Of a stretch of DNA of 64,000 nucleotides, positions 8,809 to 17,680 are shown piece after piece. The stretch's first letter is position 1; each line of letters begins with the position of its first letter. The notes under the pieces were generated by a model, which was not told where the DNA came from, made no database searches, and saw only the letters and a program-made list of their open reading frames with translations. The DNA comes from G963663365 sp963663365 (GTDB taxonomy: Bacteria > Hinthialibacterota > Hinthialibacteria > Hinthialibacterales > G963663365): the NCBI GenBank assembly GCA_963663365.2, contig CAXXIH010000001.1, forward strand, positions 1,674,001 to 1,738,000, read 5' to 3'. The position numbers and the translations under genes are program-made.

Positions 8809-8880
8809 GCATATTTCGTTTGAACGTTTGTAAATCAAAGAACCTTTGAAAGGTTACCTTTCAATAATGAGGAGACTGGT

Positions 8881-10286
8881 ATGAAACCCAAAGACGTTTT
8901 AAAGACTATTAAAGACCAAGACATAAAGATTGTCGATTTCAAGTTCATGGATTTTATCGGAACGTGGCAACACTTCTCCATTCCGTCCCGGAAGTCGATG
9001 AAGATACTTTTACCGATGGCCTTGGATTCGACGGCTCGTCGATTCGCGGTTGGAAAGCGATTAATGAAAGCGACATGCTGGTCATTCCCGATCCCACCAC
9101 AGCGTTTGTGGATCCTTTCATGAGCGGACCGGCCCTTTCATTGACCTGCACGGTTCTCGATCCTCTGACCCGTCAACCCTATTCACGCGATCCCCGTTCG
9201 ATCGCTATCAAATGCGAGCAGTACGTCAAATCTCAGGGGTACGATACTGCCTACATCGGTCCGGAAGCCGAGTTCTTTGTATTCGATCATGCCAGTTATA
9301 ATAGCGGCCCCAATTTCGCCTATTACGAAATCGACAGCGCTGAAGGCATCTGGCGCAGCGGCGATGAGGAAATGAACCTTTCCCACCGCCCCCGTCAAAA
9401 GGGTGGATATTTCCCCGTTCCTCCGGTTGATACGCTCCAGGATTTGCGTACCGAGATGATTTTGGTGATGCAGTCTTTGGGTATCGATGTCGAATGTCAT
9501 CACCACGAAGTTGCCACCGCCGGCCAGTGCGAAATCGATATGCGTTTTGCCCCACTGCTAAAGATGGCCGACAACCTCACTCTCTATAAATACGTCGTTA
9601 AGAACGTTGCCCGCCGCAACGGCAAGACCGCCACATTTATGCCCAAGCCGATCTTTGAAGATAACGGCTCAGGAATGCACACCCACGTCAGCCTTTGGAA
9701 AGGTAACAAGAACTGCTTCGCCGGTAGCGAATATGCCGGTCTTTCCAAAGAGGCTCTGCATTTTGTCGGCGGTATGATTAAGCACGCTCCGGCGATTATC
9801 GCCTTCTTGGCCCCGACGACCAACTCCTACAAACGTTTGGTTCCCGGCTTTGAAGCGCCTGTAACCTTGGCTCTCTCCCAGCGCAACCGTAGTGCCGCCT
9901 TCCGTATCCCGGTCTATTCCCAGAGCGAAAAGGCCAAGCGAATCGAATTCCGTACGCCGGATCCCAGCTGCAATCCGTATCTTGGCTTTGCGGCCATCCT
10001 CATGGCCGGTCTCGATGGTATCGCCAATGGTTATGAGCCACCCGAGCCGCTCGATAAGGACCTCTATGATATGACCCGCGAAGAACTCTCCGGTTACGAT
10101 TCCGTACCGGGCACCTTAGATGCCGCCTTGGATGCATTAGAGGCTGACAATGAGTTCCTGTACAAAGACGATGTTTTCACTCCGGATGTTGTTGAGACAT
10201 GGATTAAATACAAACGGACAGAAGAAGTCGATAACGTTCGCCTGCGTCCGCATCCCCAAGAGTTCTTCTTGTATTACGACTGCTAA
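8881..10286 (+). CDS. glnA: type I glutamine synthetase, interrupted by one frameshift near 8984-8992
   Basis: ATP-dependent ligation of ammonia to glutamate. The start at 8881 has GAGGAG 7 nt upstream. The first frame encodes KDQDIKIVDFKFMDFIGTWQHFSIP and then loses homology. The frame one base back resumes exactly with EVDEDTFTDGLGFDGSSIRGWKAINESDMLVIPD. One base is missing around CCGTCCCGGAAG (8984-8992). Repaired, the protein has about 468 residues, the usual GSI-beta length, with the ATP/glutamate motifs FMPKPIFEDNGSGMHTHVSLW and the latch region NRSAAFRIP. The Tyr of DLYDM sits where GSI-beta enzymes are adenylylated. The rest is intact, so a consensus error is more likely than a dead gene. 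A strong terminator follows. Confidence 0.92.
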
Positions 10287-10342
10287 TTTGAATCCGGAAT
10301 ACAACGTCTGGTTCTGGTTATTAGCATAAGTTCGCATTCCTG

Positions 10343-10376
10343 CCCCGGGCTGATTCATTCAGCCCGGGGTTTTTCT
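10343..10376 (+). terminator. intrinsic terminator after glnA
   Basis: Eleven-bp GC-rich stem CCCCGGGCTGA/TCAGCCCGGGG, 5-nt loop, then TTTTTCTTT. Confidence 0.93.
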
Positions 10377-10531
10377 TTATCCCAATCCAGGATGCGGATA
10401 AAAACTAAGGCCGTTGCCGGTCATCGTATGCGAATCCGATTCGGAATTTATCTCGGTTCCGGGACTCGCCTGCTTTATGTGAATCCACTAGACTTGCTCA
10501 ATTCCCGCCATCTCCGCGGAGTTTTTGCTTG

Positions 10532-10876
10532 ATGCCAATTAAACAATATCAGATTGAGAATGTCCTGGTTGTTGAAATCGAGGGTGATATTTCCTACGAC
10601 GCTACGTTGGAATTGGCCACTACCTTGGATTCCATTATCGATAACGGAACATTACGGATTCTTATCGTTCCCCGGGATATTGAAATTCTGAATAGCATGG
10701 CCGTGGGAGTGCTGTTTACGCGTTGTACACGTTTGCAGGAGTGCGGAGGGCGTATGGCCCTGGCCGAAGTGACAGAAGGTTTATCAAAGATTTTCACTGC
10801 CACTCGATTCTATCGTCTTGTCAAAGGCTATCCCGATATACCATCGGCCCTTCAAGCCCTACAGGAAGAGAACTGA
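10532..10876 (+). CDS. STAS-domain protein (anti-sigma factor antagonist-like)
   Basis: A 114-residue single STAS domain: IENVLVVEIEGDISYDATLELATTLDSIIDNG then RILIVPRDIEILNSMAVGVLFTRCTRLQECGGRMALAEVTEGLSKIFTATRFYRLVKGYPDIPSALQAL. This is the alpha/beta fold of SpoIIAA/RsbV-type antagonists, which bind and release anti-sigma kinases. The phosphorylatable Ser-Met pair of the family appears as NSMAVGVL, so regulation by phosphorylation is plausible. The start is ATG 10532, 10 nt after GGAG. No partner kinase or sigma factor is adjacent. It converges with the helicase gene, with only one base between the stop codons. Confidence 0.85.
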   Translation: MPIKQYQIENVLVVEIEGDISYDATLELATTLDSIIDNGTLRILIVPRDIEILNSMAVGVLFTRCTRLQECGGRMALAEVTEGLSKIFTATRFYRLVKGYPDIPSALQALQEEN

Positions 10877-10877
10877 T

Positions 10878-12743
10878 TCAACCGAATTCCGGAAATGCAT
10901 TGCGGGTGTTTTCTCCGAAACTTTGACTAATTCGCTCCCCCAACAACGTTCTACGATGAATTACCCGGTCGTTTGCAATAGCTTCTTCGACAGCCCGACG
11001 AGATCCTATGAGAATAACCAAACGTTTTCCTCGTGAAATCGCGGTGTAGAGCAAATTCCGTTGCAGCATCCGCCGATGAGCCATGACCAACGGTATTACA
11101 ACGGCCGGATATTCGCTGCCTTGGGATTTATGAATGGTCATCGCATAGGCCAACGCCAAGTCATAGAGATCGTTTTTTTCATAGAGGACATCCCGCCCAT
11201 CGATGCTGACGATAAGCTGCTCCTCAATCGGCTCTATCTCTGTCACGATCCCCAGGTCGCCGTTAAAGATATCGCGGGCATAGTCGTTCTTGGTCTGCAT
11301 TACCTTGTCCCCAACCGTAAAAGCACGGCCTTCATGCTCCAAAATGGTGTCCTGTTCGCGAAAATCCGGTCCACGCAAAAGAGACTGAAGGGCGTTATTG
11401 AGGTTTTCTACACCGACTTGGCCTTTGTGCATCGGAACTAACACTTGCACATCAGAAACCGGCGATAAGCCGAATTGTTCGGGTATTCGGTTGCCAACCA
11501 ACTCCAAGACTGAATTGACGACGGACTCCATCGATCGCCGTTCTATAAAAAAGAAATCTTGACCGGCCTCAAATCCGCCGGCATCCAGGATTGGCTCCTG
11601 GCCTTGGTGGACATGCTGAGCATTGATGGCGATAAGGCTTCCTTCGGATTGACGGAAAATCTCCGATAGACGGATTGTGGGGATGTATCCACATGCAAGC
11701 AGATCATCCAAGACGGTTCCCGCGCCTACAGAAGGTAATTGATTGACATCGCCAACGAGTAAGAGATGCGCCCGGTCCTGGATCGCTTCCAAAAGCGCAG
11801 CCATAAGATGTGTATCGATCATGGAGGCTTCGTCCACAATCAACAAATCCAGTTTTAAGGGACGAATGGCATTACGTGCAAAACACCCTGTATCGACTTG
11901 ATATTCAAGAAGTCGATGAATTGTCACTGCGCTACGGCGTGTGGATTCTGAAAGTCGCTTCGCCGCCCGGCCTGTGGGAGCAGCCAAGCGAAGTCTTGCC
12001 CCGCGCTTCTCCCAAAGACGAATCACTCCCCGGAGTATGGTTGTTTTGCCGGTGCCTGGCCCGCCGGTGATGATCGAGACTTTTTCGGTCAGACTTGAAG
12101 CCAAGGCCTTGCTTTGGTTCTTGGCCAGATCGACACGAATATCTCTTTCAACATCTTCGATATCCTCATCGGTTACCGTTTGAGTGCGAAAGCGTGATTT
12201 TGATACCAGCAGACTTTGGATGCGCCTGGCAATCGTTTCTTCCGCCTGCCTAAGAACAGGTAATTGAACTGCAAAATCGGCGGCGCGGCCTTGGCGGTCT
12301 TTTTTCAGTTCTTCCTCAACGATGAGCCGGTCAAGCAGTAATGACTCATAACTTTCCTCAAGTTCCTCTACCTCAGGACACCAGACAGAGCCATCCTCCG
12401 AATGAACAACGAGCCTGGAGAGAACTTGTTGAAGCAGTTTGCTCCTTGGTGTCCAGGTGTGCCCCTCAGATTCCGATTCAATTAGCTCTGCATAAATTGC
12501 CCCCTGCTGACGTTCCGCTGTTTCCAAAGGAAATGAGTTGTTTCGTGCGATCTCTTCTACTGTTTGCCAGCGTGTGCCTGAAAACTCATAAAGCAATTGA
12601 TAGGGATTGGCCCGCAACACGCTTTCCGCTTCGCTTCCGTATCGTTTATGGACACGTTCGGCCAGATCGTAACTGAGCCCATGTTTTTGCAGGTGCTTTA
12701 TGGCTTGTTGTTTTTTTGCGCGCATGGAGGAGTTATAAAGCAA
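10878..12743 (-). CDS. RecD2-type DNA helicase lacking the usual N-terminal OB domain
   Basis: A 621-residue SF1B 5'-3' helicase of the RecD2/YrrC group. It has the helix-hairpin-helix region (HGLSYDLAERVHKRYGSEAESVLRANPYQLL, about 21-51), the Walker A GGPGTGKTT (227-235), Walker B IVDEASMID, motif III VGDVNQLPSVGAG, motif IV LSEIFRQ, and motif VI AMTIHKSQGSEYPAVVIP followed by YTAISRGKRLVIL. Family members usually run to about 720 residues or more and begin with an OB-like domain of roughly 90 residues that is absent here. Two terminator-like hairpins and the MFS gene lie directly upstream, so no missing exon-like piece can be hidden there. The start is uncertain: TTG 12743 has AGGA close by and ATG 12725 has no site. 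RecD2 acts in replication-fork and mismatch repair. Confidence 0.88.
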   Translation of the reverse strand: MLYNSSMRAKKQQAIKHLQKHGLSYDLAERVHKRYGSEAESVLRANPYQLLYEFSGTRWQTVEEIARNNSFPLETAERQQGAIYAELIESESEGHTWTPRSKLLQQVLSRLVVHSEDGSVWCPEVEELEESYESLLLDRLIVEEELKKDRQGRAADFAVQLPVLRQAEETIARRIQSLLVSKSRFRTQTVTDEDIEDVERDIRVDLAKNQSKALASSLTEKVSIITGGPGTGKTTILRGVIRLWEKRGARLRLAAPTGRAAKRLSESTRRSAVTIHRLLEYQVDTGCFARNAIRPLKLDLLIVDEASMIDTHLMAALLEAIQDRAHLLLVGDVNQLPSVGAGTVLDDLLACGYIPTIRLSEIFRQSEGSLIAINAQHVHQGQEPILDAGGFEAGQDFFFIERRSMESVVNSVLELVGNRIPEQFGLSPVSDVQVLVPMHKGQVGVENLNNALQSLLRGPDFREQDTILEHEGRAFTVGDKVMQTKNDYARDIFNGDLGIVTEIEPIEEQLIVSIDGRDVLYEKNDLYDLALAYAMTIHKSQGSEYPAVVIPLVMAHRRMLQRNLLYTAISRGKRLVILIGSRRAVEEAIANDRVIHRRTLLGERISQSFGENTRNAFPEFG

Positions 12744-12763
12744 CGTCCTAAAATAAACAAACA

Positions 12764-12782
12764 GCCGGAATAATTCTCCGGC
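12764..12782 (-). terminator. terminator-like hairpin between MFS and recD2 genes
   Basis: Stem GCCGGA/TCCGGC with a 7-nt loop. On the minus strand it is followed by a U-rich tract (TGTTTGTTTATTTT). Confidence 0.6.
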
Positions 12783-12821
12783 CGTCTTGCATCTGTTGAA
12801 TCTTCAATCCTAGAAAAGCAA

Positions 12822-12851
12822 CGGGGTGAAGGAAACCGTCCCTTCACCCCG
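12822..12851 (-). terminator. terminator-like hairpin after the MFS gene
   Basis: Eleven-bp perfect stem CGGGGTGAAGG/CCTTCACCCCG with an 8-nt loop, 29-58 nt past the MFS stop. With the hairpin at 12764 it forms a tandem pair. Confidence 0.65.
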
Positions 12852-12879
12852 CATTATACTCTTATTGGTAGAACTGTTC

Positions 12880-14256
12880 TTACTCTTCCGGCAACGGTTG
12901 GTCTTTTGTTTCCGGGGCAAAGAACAGCGCGATCATACCAATGAGGTAGATCAGGGTCATCGTGACCGCCGCCGCGCGGAAATCGGAATCGACTCCGATT
13001 CCGGAATAGAATTTAGAAATCGAGCCACCTTGCTCAAACGATGTTGCAAAGAATGCTGCAAGTACTCCCATGATTGCCGGGAAGGGAACTGCCAAATAAC
13101 GTCCGACATTGTAGCAAAAGCCTACACCGGTGTTGCGCAGTCGAGTGGGAAAAATTTCCGGGAAATAGATCGCATAACCGCCGAAGATGCACAGGGTCGC
13201 GAATCCCAACATGGGCAGCATCCAATAGGCATCGGTTGCTGAATCCAGGCAATTGAACACAAAGGCGGTTACGATCATACCTACCAACAGTGAGAACATG
13301 AATGCCAAGCGGCGGCCCATAAACACGGCCATTACCATAAAGGCATACATACCAAAGAAGGCTCCAACATCCTGAAGCATGGTCCCAAAGGATTTGACAA
13401 ATGTCACTCTTTCGATGGGCTCATCTTGAAGCGCGTACTGGACCAATTCAGGCGAGAAGAATCCGATTCCCCAAAGACCGACTACGCCGGCCAAGGCCAG
13501 GGTTACGCCAATAACCGTATTTTTAAGCCAGCGCATATCGGAGAAAAGATCGACAGGGCTGCCCATTGCTTTGGTTTCCCCGCGCTCGGCCGCCGCCCGG
13601 GCATCAACCCACTTCTGTGGTTCTTTGAGATGGCGGATCATAAAGATCGCCAATATTGCAGGAAGAACCCCGATCATGAATAAAACACGCCACCCCGCGA
13701 TCTTGCCCATAAAGAGCAGGTCGGGAGAAATCGCCATACTAATCGCTGAGCCGGTGATATTGCCCACAGCCGAAAGCGCCTGGAGCGATCCTAAAGCCTG
13801 TGCACGAGCGCGTTCAGGAAGACTTTCTGCTACTAACGTTGCGGCTGCAGCAAACTGCCCTCCGACACCCAATCCGACCAGGAACCGGTAAATTATAAAA
13901 TCGATGTATGAGATGGAGAGCGCGGACATGCCCGTGAAACCGGCATAAAGAAAGAGCGTGATTACAAGGGTTTTGACACGTCCAATCCGGTCACTGAGAA
14001 TGCCGAAGATGAGGCCGCCTGTCGCCCAACCAAAAATCATCGATGAAGTCGCATAGGTGCCAAATTTGAAAATTACCGAATCTTCGGTTCCTGCCGCCAT
14101 GAGATCGGTCAACGCCGGTCCACGGGATAGAATGAATAACCGCTGATCCATACAGTCAAACATCCAACCACATGTGGCCACAATGAGTACCAACCAATGA
14201 TATCCGGTCAGATACTGAAACCAGTATTTGTGTGTCGTGCCGTTTTGTTCGTTCAC
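12880..14256 (-). CDS. MFS transporter (12 TM)
   Basis: A 458-residue major facilitator. The cytosolic N-terminus MNEQNGTTHKYWFQYLTGYHW leads into TM1 (LVLIVATCGWMFDCMDQRLFIL, with the acidic residue seen in aromatic-acid and sugar-acid permeases). Motif A is in loop 2-3 (GILSDRIGRVKTL), and VGLGVGGQFAAAATLVAESLPERARA follows in TM4-5. A long central loop (PQKWVDARAAAERGETKAMG) and a second six-TM half come next. The start is GTG 14256 with GAAGGAGTCC upstream. It resembles the NanT/AAHS/SV2-like sector, whose substrates are organic acids or sialic acid, but the substrate cannot be read from sequence. It is transcribed alone, with terminators behind it. Confidence 0.88.
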   Translation of the reverse strand: MNEQNGTTHKYWFQYLTGYHWLVLIVATCGWMFDCMDQRLFILSRGPALTDLMAAGTEDSVIFKFGTYATSSMIFGWATGGLIFGILSDRIGRVKTLVITLFLYAGFTGMSALSISYIDFIIYRFLVGLGVGGQFAAAATLVAESLPERARAQALGSLQALSAVGNITGSAISMAISPDLLFMGKIAGWRVLFMIGVLPAILAIFMIRHLKEPQKWVDARAAAERGETKAMGSPVDLFSDMRWLKNTVIGVTLALAGVVGLWGIGFFSPELVQYALQDEPIERVTFVKSFGTMLQDVGAFFGMYAFMVMAVFMGRRLAFMFSLLVGMIVTAFVFNCLDSATDAYWMLPMLGFATLCIFGGYAIYFPEIFPTRLRNTGVGFCYNVGRYLAVPFPAIMGVLAAFFATSFEQGGSISKFYSGIGVDSDFRAAAVTMTLIYLIGMIALFFAPETKDQPLPEE

Positions 14257-14604
14257 AGAAATGGACTCCTTCAGGCTTTAAGGATCTAAGCGCTCCTTGT
14301 CAATCGTGTAAACAAGTTTTACCCCATTTCGCTGTGCGACATGTAAAAGGCGCATTCGCCGACATTTAGAGGCAAGGAGACGGATCCGAATGATGCCCGC
14401 CATTCTTAAGTAGCCCTTGGATTCTGTCAACAGGAAAACGTGAGCATGAAAAGACCGCTCAACGCCATCGGAGTCGATATGAACTGTCTATAGAGAGCGA
14501 TGAAAAACCTTAGATTTCCCTAAGTAAGGCGACTTCTTGCAGAACATAAAAAACTGTTCAATGTTCGAGCAAACATTGGAATGAAACAAGATTATGTCAA
14601 CCAA
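14257..14604. other. 348-bp intergenic region
   Basis: Upstream region of the minus-strand MFS gene and downstream region of the IspG-like gene. I see no gene, no clear hairpin and no strong promoter. Confidence 0.4.
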
Positions 14605-15318
14605 TCATTCGGTTTTGGCGCGTGCCAAAGCCCCGACTTCTTCCAACAAAGCCTGTCCAGCCTCGGCTTCCGGCAAACGTTTGATGATTTCACCATTGCG
14701 GAAAATGATGCCGATTCCTTTGCCAAACGCCACACCTACATCAGCGGCCTTGGCTTCGCCCGGACCATTGACTTCGCATCCCATCAAAGCCACATCCAGT
14801 GTTGCACCATGCTTCTTGAGTTCACTTTCGAGTTCCTTGGTCAATCCAACCAAATCGGTGTGGCAACGTGCGCATGTTGGACACGATATGATCCGGACTC
14901 CTTTGGCGCGTGCTTCCAATGAGCGGAGGAGATCGCAAAGTGGAGATAAATAATTGTCTGGCTTTTCTTTAGGGACTGTGACAATCAGGCGCCCCCCAGC
15001 CCATCGAGAACAGATGGCCCCAAGCCCAATCAACAATTGAGAAAGATTACTGGACATCGCCTCGATGTCGACAAAAAGGCTTTCCGGCTGCGTTTTGATG
15101 GCAAATCCATTTTGCGGATCCATGGCTTTTGCCAAGTCCTCCATCGAACGAATTGACTGAATTTCATCTATGCCGCTGGAAACGCTGTCCGCATTTTCTT
15201 CAATGGTTGATAGGCCGTCATACAGCGTGTCTGACACAAAAGTCAGCCGCGCATCTTCGGGGCTGGCGAGACAAACGATAATTTCGATGGATTTATGACT
15301 TGTTTGGGAATTGCTCAA
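14605..15318 (-). CDS. stand-alone IspG (GcpE) C-terminal iron-sulfur domain protein
   Basis: A 237-residue protein whose C-terminal half is plainly that of IspG, the [4Fe-4S] enzyme that makes HMBPP in the MEP isoprenoid pathway. It has IISCPTCARCHTDL (C146, C149), then DVALMGCEVNGPGEAKAADVGVAFGKGIGIIFRNGEIIKRLPE (C181, E188). These match the three Cys and one Glu that hold the cluster in E. coli IspG. The N-terminal TIM barrel that binds MEcPP is missing apart from a diverged last unit (GAICSRWAGGRLIVTVPKEKPDNYLSPLCDLLRSLEA). Residues 1-90 match nothing I know. A TTG start with AAGGA 9 nt upstream shows it is translated as a short protein rather than being the tail of a longer one. A tRNA gene lies upstream. 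Confidence 0.82.
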   Translation of the reverse strand: MSNSQTSHKSIEIIVCLASPEDARLTFVSDTLYDGLSTIEENADSVSSGIDEIQSIRSMEDLAKAMDPQNGFAIKTQPESLFVDIEAMSSNLSQLLIGLGAICSRWAGGRLIVTVPKEKPDNYLSPLCDLLRSLEARAKGVRIISCPTCARCHTDLVGLTKELESELKKHGATLDVALMGCEVNGPGEAKAADVGVAFGKGIGIIFRNGEIIKRLPEAEAGQALLEEVGALARAKTE

Positions 15319-15617
15319 AGTGATGTTTCCTTATGTATTGCACAGTATCAAAAGATATCGGACCGTATTGAGCATTGTAGAGGAGTTGATTGGCTTGGAA
15401 ACACAGCAAAGGAATTTCTGCCGTTTATCTCGCGGAGCCGCCAACATCCCATAGCCTCGGGTTTTTATTTTAACTGGTTAAGGAAATTCGGGAAGTCATA
15501 CCTTTGATAGGTAATATTTAATTATATAGATATCTTGTGTCTGTAATGCTCTGTATCCCGGTAGAATACATAAATCTAAGAATATCAAGGGGTTAAATTT
15601 GGTTGTGGTGGTTGGAG

Positions 15618-15690
15618 TGGAGCACATGGGACTTGAACCCACGACCTCTGCCTTGCGAAGGCAGCGCTCTCCCAACTGAGCTAGTGCCCC
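15618..15690 (-). tRNA. tRNA-Ala (anticodon CGC)
   Basis: A 73-nt cloverleaf read on the minus strand: acceptor GGGGCAC paired with GTGCTCC including the G3-U70 alanine identity pair, D-arm AGCTCAGTTGGGAGAGC, anticodon stem CTGCC/GGCAG with loop TTCGCAA, and T-arm GTGGGTTCAAGTCCCAT. The discriminator is A. CCA is not encoded (the next bases are CTC), so a CCA-adding enzyme is needed. Confidence 0.96.
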
Positions 15691-15704
15691 AAAAAGACCA
15701 ACGG

Positions 15705-15733
15705 AGTATGCAGACCCTTCCCAATCAGGTCAA
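15705..15733 (-). promoter_or_regulatory. sigma-70-type promoter of tRNA-Ala
   Basis: TTGACC (15733-15728), 17-nt spacer, CATACT (15710-15705), placing the start about 8 nt before the mature tRNA. Confidence 0.65.
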
Positions 15734-15825
15734 GCATGCAATGGGATTCCTGTTTTGGCGGACCGAAAAATGCCAATCGTGTGCAGGATCGAAATTTTGA
15801 ATGAATGCGATTTTAAAAAGGATTA

Positions 15826-17019
15826 TCAACCGCCGGCTGAGTCTTTTACGCGCTGTAAATAGGCAAGTGGATTGGTGTGACGGCGGTCTTTCCAAATCTC
15901 AAAATGAAGATGTGGTCCAGTCGACATTCCTGTGCTTCCGACTTTGGCAATGGTCTCACCCGCCTTTACCGTATCGCCTTTTTTCACGAGAAGTTTGGAG
16001 CAATGTCCATATACCGTGGCTGTGGTGCTGTCATGCTGCACCCGTACGTAATACCCTAAATAAGGAGCTCTTCGCGCCTCAACCACTTGTCCATCGGCCA
16101 CAACTCGAATAGGAGCGCCACGGCTTGCACGCAGGTCGACACCCTTGTGAAATTTGCGCCGCTTTAAGATCGGATGAATTCGATATCCATAATTAGAGGT
16201 TACACGAAGCCGTCCCGCTAATGGGCTAATCATCCGTATCTGATCAGGAACAGATTGCGCGCCGGGCAGGAATAGACGCGTACCCACTGCCAAGCGATTC
16301 GGATTTGTAAGTCCATTCCAACTTACAACGTCTGCCATTTTTACCCGGTAATCGCGGCAAATATCCCAAAGGCTTTCGCCCTGCTGGACAACGTGGGTTA
16401 ATCCTTCCGGTGGTACGACATTTGGCAGCTGGGTTGTGACTTCCGGAGCTAAAAGACCGTCCGCTGATATCCAGCCGCGCGGCTGATTACTTGCCCGGGG
16501 AACCTCTTCTATGGTGAAAGAAGAGAACTTGGATGCCGTTGCAAACATCGGCGGATCATCTTCGGCAATAAGGCTCACAAGGCTTTCTAATTCAATGTTT
16601 GCATCGTAATCAGTGGGATTATCTACATGGGCCGAGCCGGGTACGGCCGGCATACGCATGGATACAAGCGCAAAAACAGCGAGTGCTGCAATGGTCACAT
16701 TTGTATGACGTTGCCATGTTGGATTAAAAGAATGACACGGTTTGGCTTGTTCTTGACGTAACCAATGACGTATTCGATTTGTGAGTTTTTTGGGAAGTGA
16801 AGCGATACCTAAAACCAAGGCGGACCAAGTGAGTGCAGCCAGCTCCCCTGCCAGTAGCCGCCAACGCCGCCTTTTGACCAAGTCGGAGTAGTGGGCCAGC
16901 AGGTCGTGGAACAATCCCTTAGACCTGGGTCTCGCTTTATGGGGTTGGCCTCGATGTCGAGACAAATGCAATCTCCAGAAATTCAGTATCTTATGCCGGG
17001 ACATCCCTATCAACCCCAT
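15826..17019 (-). CDS. LysM and M23 (LytM) domain envelope peptidase
   Basis: A 397-residue protein with a basic N-terminal cytosolic part, one membrane anchor (about residues 108-122, VTIAALAVFALVSM), a linker, one LysM domain (207-252, THVVQQGESLWDICRDYRV ... GTRLFLPG) and a C-terminal M23 peptidase domain (284-380). The zinc ligands are present: H291 and D295 in FHKGVD, and H370 and H372 in GPHLHFE, with H339 in VYGHC. It should cut or bind peptidoglycan cross-bridges from the periplasmic face, or activate amidases as LytM factors do. The first ATG (17019) and a second at 17004 are both possible. An unusual hydrophobic patch at 57-74 may be a second, amphipathic membrane contact. Confidence 0.9.
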   Translation of the reverse strand: MGLIGMSRHKILNFWRLHLSRHRGQPHKARPRSKGLFHDLLAHYSDLVKRRRWRLLAGELAALTWSALVLGIASLPKKLTNRIRHWLRQEQAKPCHSFNPTWQRHTNVTIAALAVFALVSMRMPAVPGSAHVDNPTDYDANIELESLVSLIAEDDPPMFATASKFSSFTIEEVPRASNQPRGWISADGLLAPEVTTQLPNVVPPEGLTHVVQQGESLWDICRDYRVKMADVVSWNGLTNPNRLAVGTRLFLPGAQSVPDQIRMISPLAGRLRVTSNYGYRIHPILKRRKFHKGVDLRASRGAPIRVVADGQVVEARRAPYLGYYVRVQHDSTTATVYGHCSKLLVKKGDTVKAGETIAKVGSTGMSTGPHLHFEIWKDRRHTNPLAYLQRVKDSAGG

Positions 17020-17680
17020 AAGCAGAAAATACCAATCTACGAATTATCGGCCGCAAACTCCAATAACCAAAGGCCCAAATGACTTTATTACCTTCAAATC
17101 GTTTCAGATGCAACGGATTTGATTCGGAGATCGTTACTTTCAGCATTAAAAAAGATGCTTTTCTTTCTCTTTGGGACAAACGGTGCCGTTGATTCAGTTT
17201 TTCGAGACAAATATCCGGTATTTCGATGGCCAACTACCGCCTCCAAATATGGCGCCAATTGCTATACCCGCCCACTTAACTCAATATTTGTAATTTTTCT
17301 TTGACATATTTACGTTCATTAATTTTCTGCAGAGGGAATCTGTGTGTGAATTTGGAGCGGCAAATTTTGTGGAAACAAGACCCAATATTTAATTAATTGA
17401 GAATTTTGTGTTTACGTCGCTTTGCAGTAAGGCGATTTTTTGCAGAAGAAGTCTTGCGAAATCCACCAATTTAAAGGTATGTCTCCCGGTCTTTGGGCGG
17501 CACCTCGTTTCCAGCACGGAGGCTAGAAATTTCAAGTACTTTCGTAATTACCGCCTTGACAGTTTGGACGATCTAGTACATAGTTTGAGCCTAAGTTGGG
17601 AACCATAATGTCAACAAGGTTCTTCGGGCCGGTTCGCTGGTCCCTGTAAAAGCGCAGGTTTGTGCGAAAGGAGCTTTTTA
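17020..17680. other. 661-bp AT-rich intergenic region upstream of the dockerin-like gene
   Basis: No convincing gene on either strand. It separates divergent genes and should hold both promoters. The best candidate promoter is at 17556-17584. I checked for conserved riboswitch cores and saw none. Short frames here lack ribosome binding sites. Confidence 0.4.
17556..17584 (+). promoter_or_regulatory. candidate promoter of the dockerin-like gene
   Basis: TTGACA (17556-17561), 17-nt spacer, CATAGT (17579-17584): perfect -35, 4/6 -10. It would give a leader of about 90 nt. Confidence 0.45.

Noticed and set aside
8975..9000. Programmed -1 frameshift in glnA
   Set aside because: There is no X-XXY-YYZ slippery heptamer or obvious downstream stem, and glnA is not known to be made this way.
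17020..17680. Riboswitch upstream of the dockerin-like gene
   Set aside because: I compared the leader with the cyclic-di-GMP riboswitch core by eye and found no conserved core.
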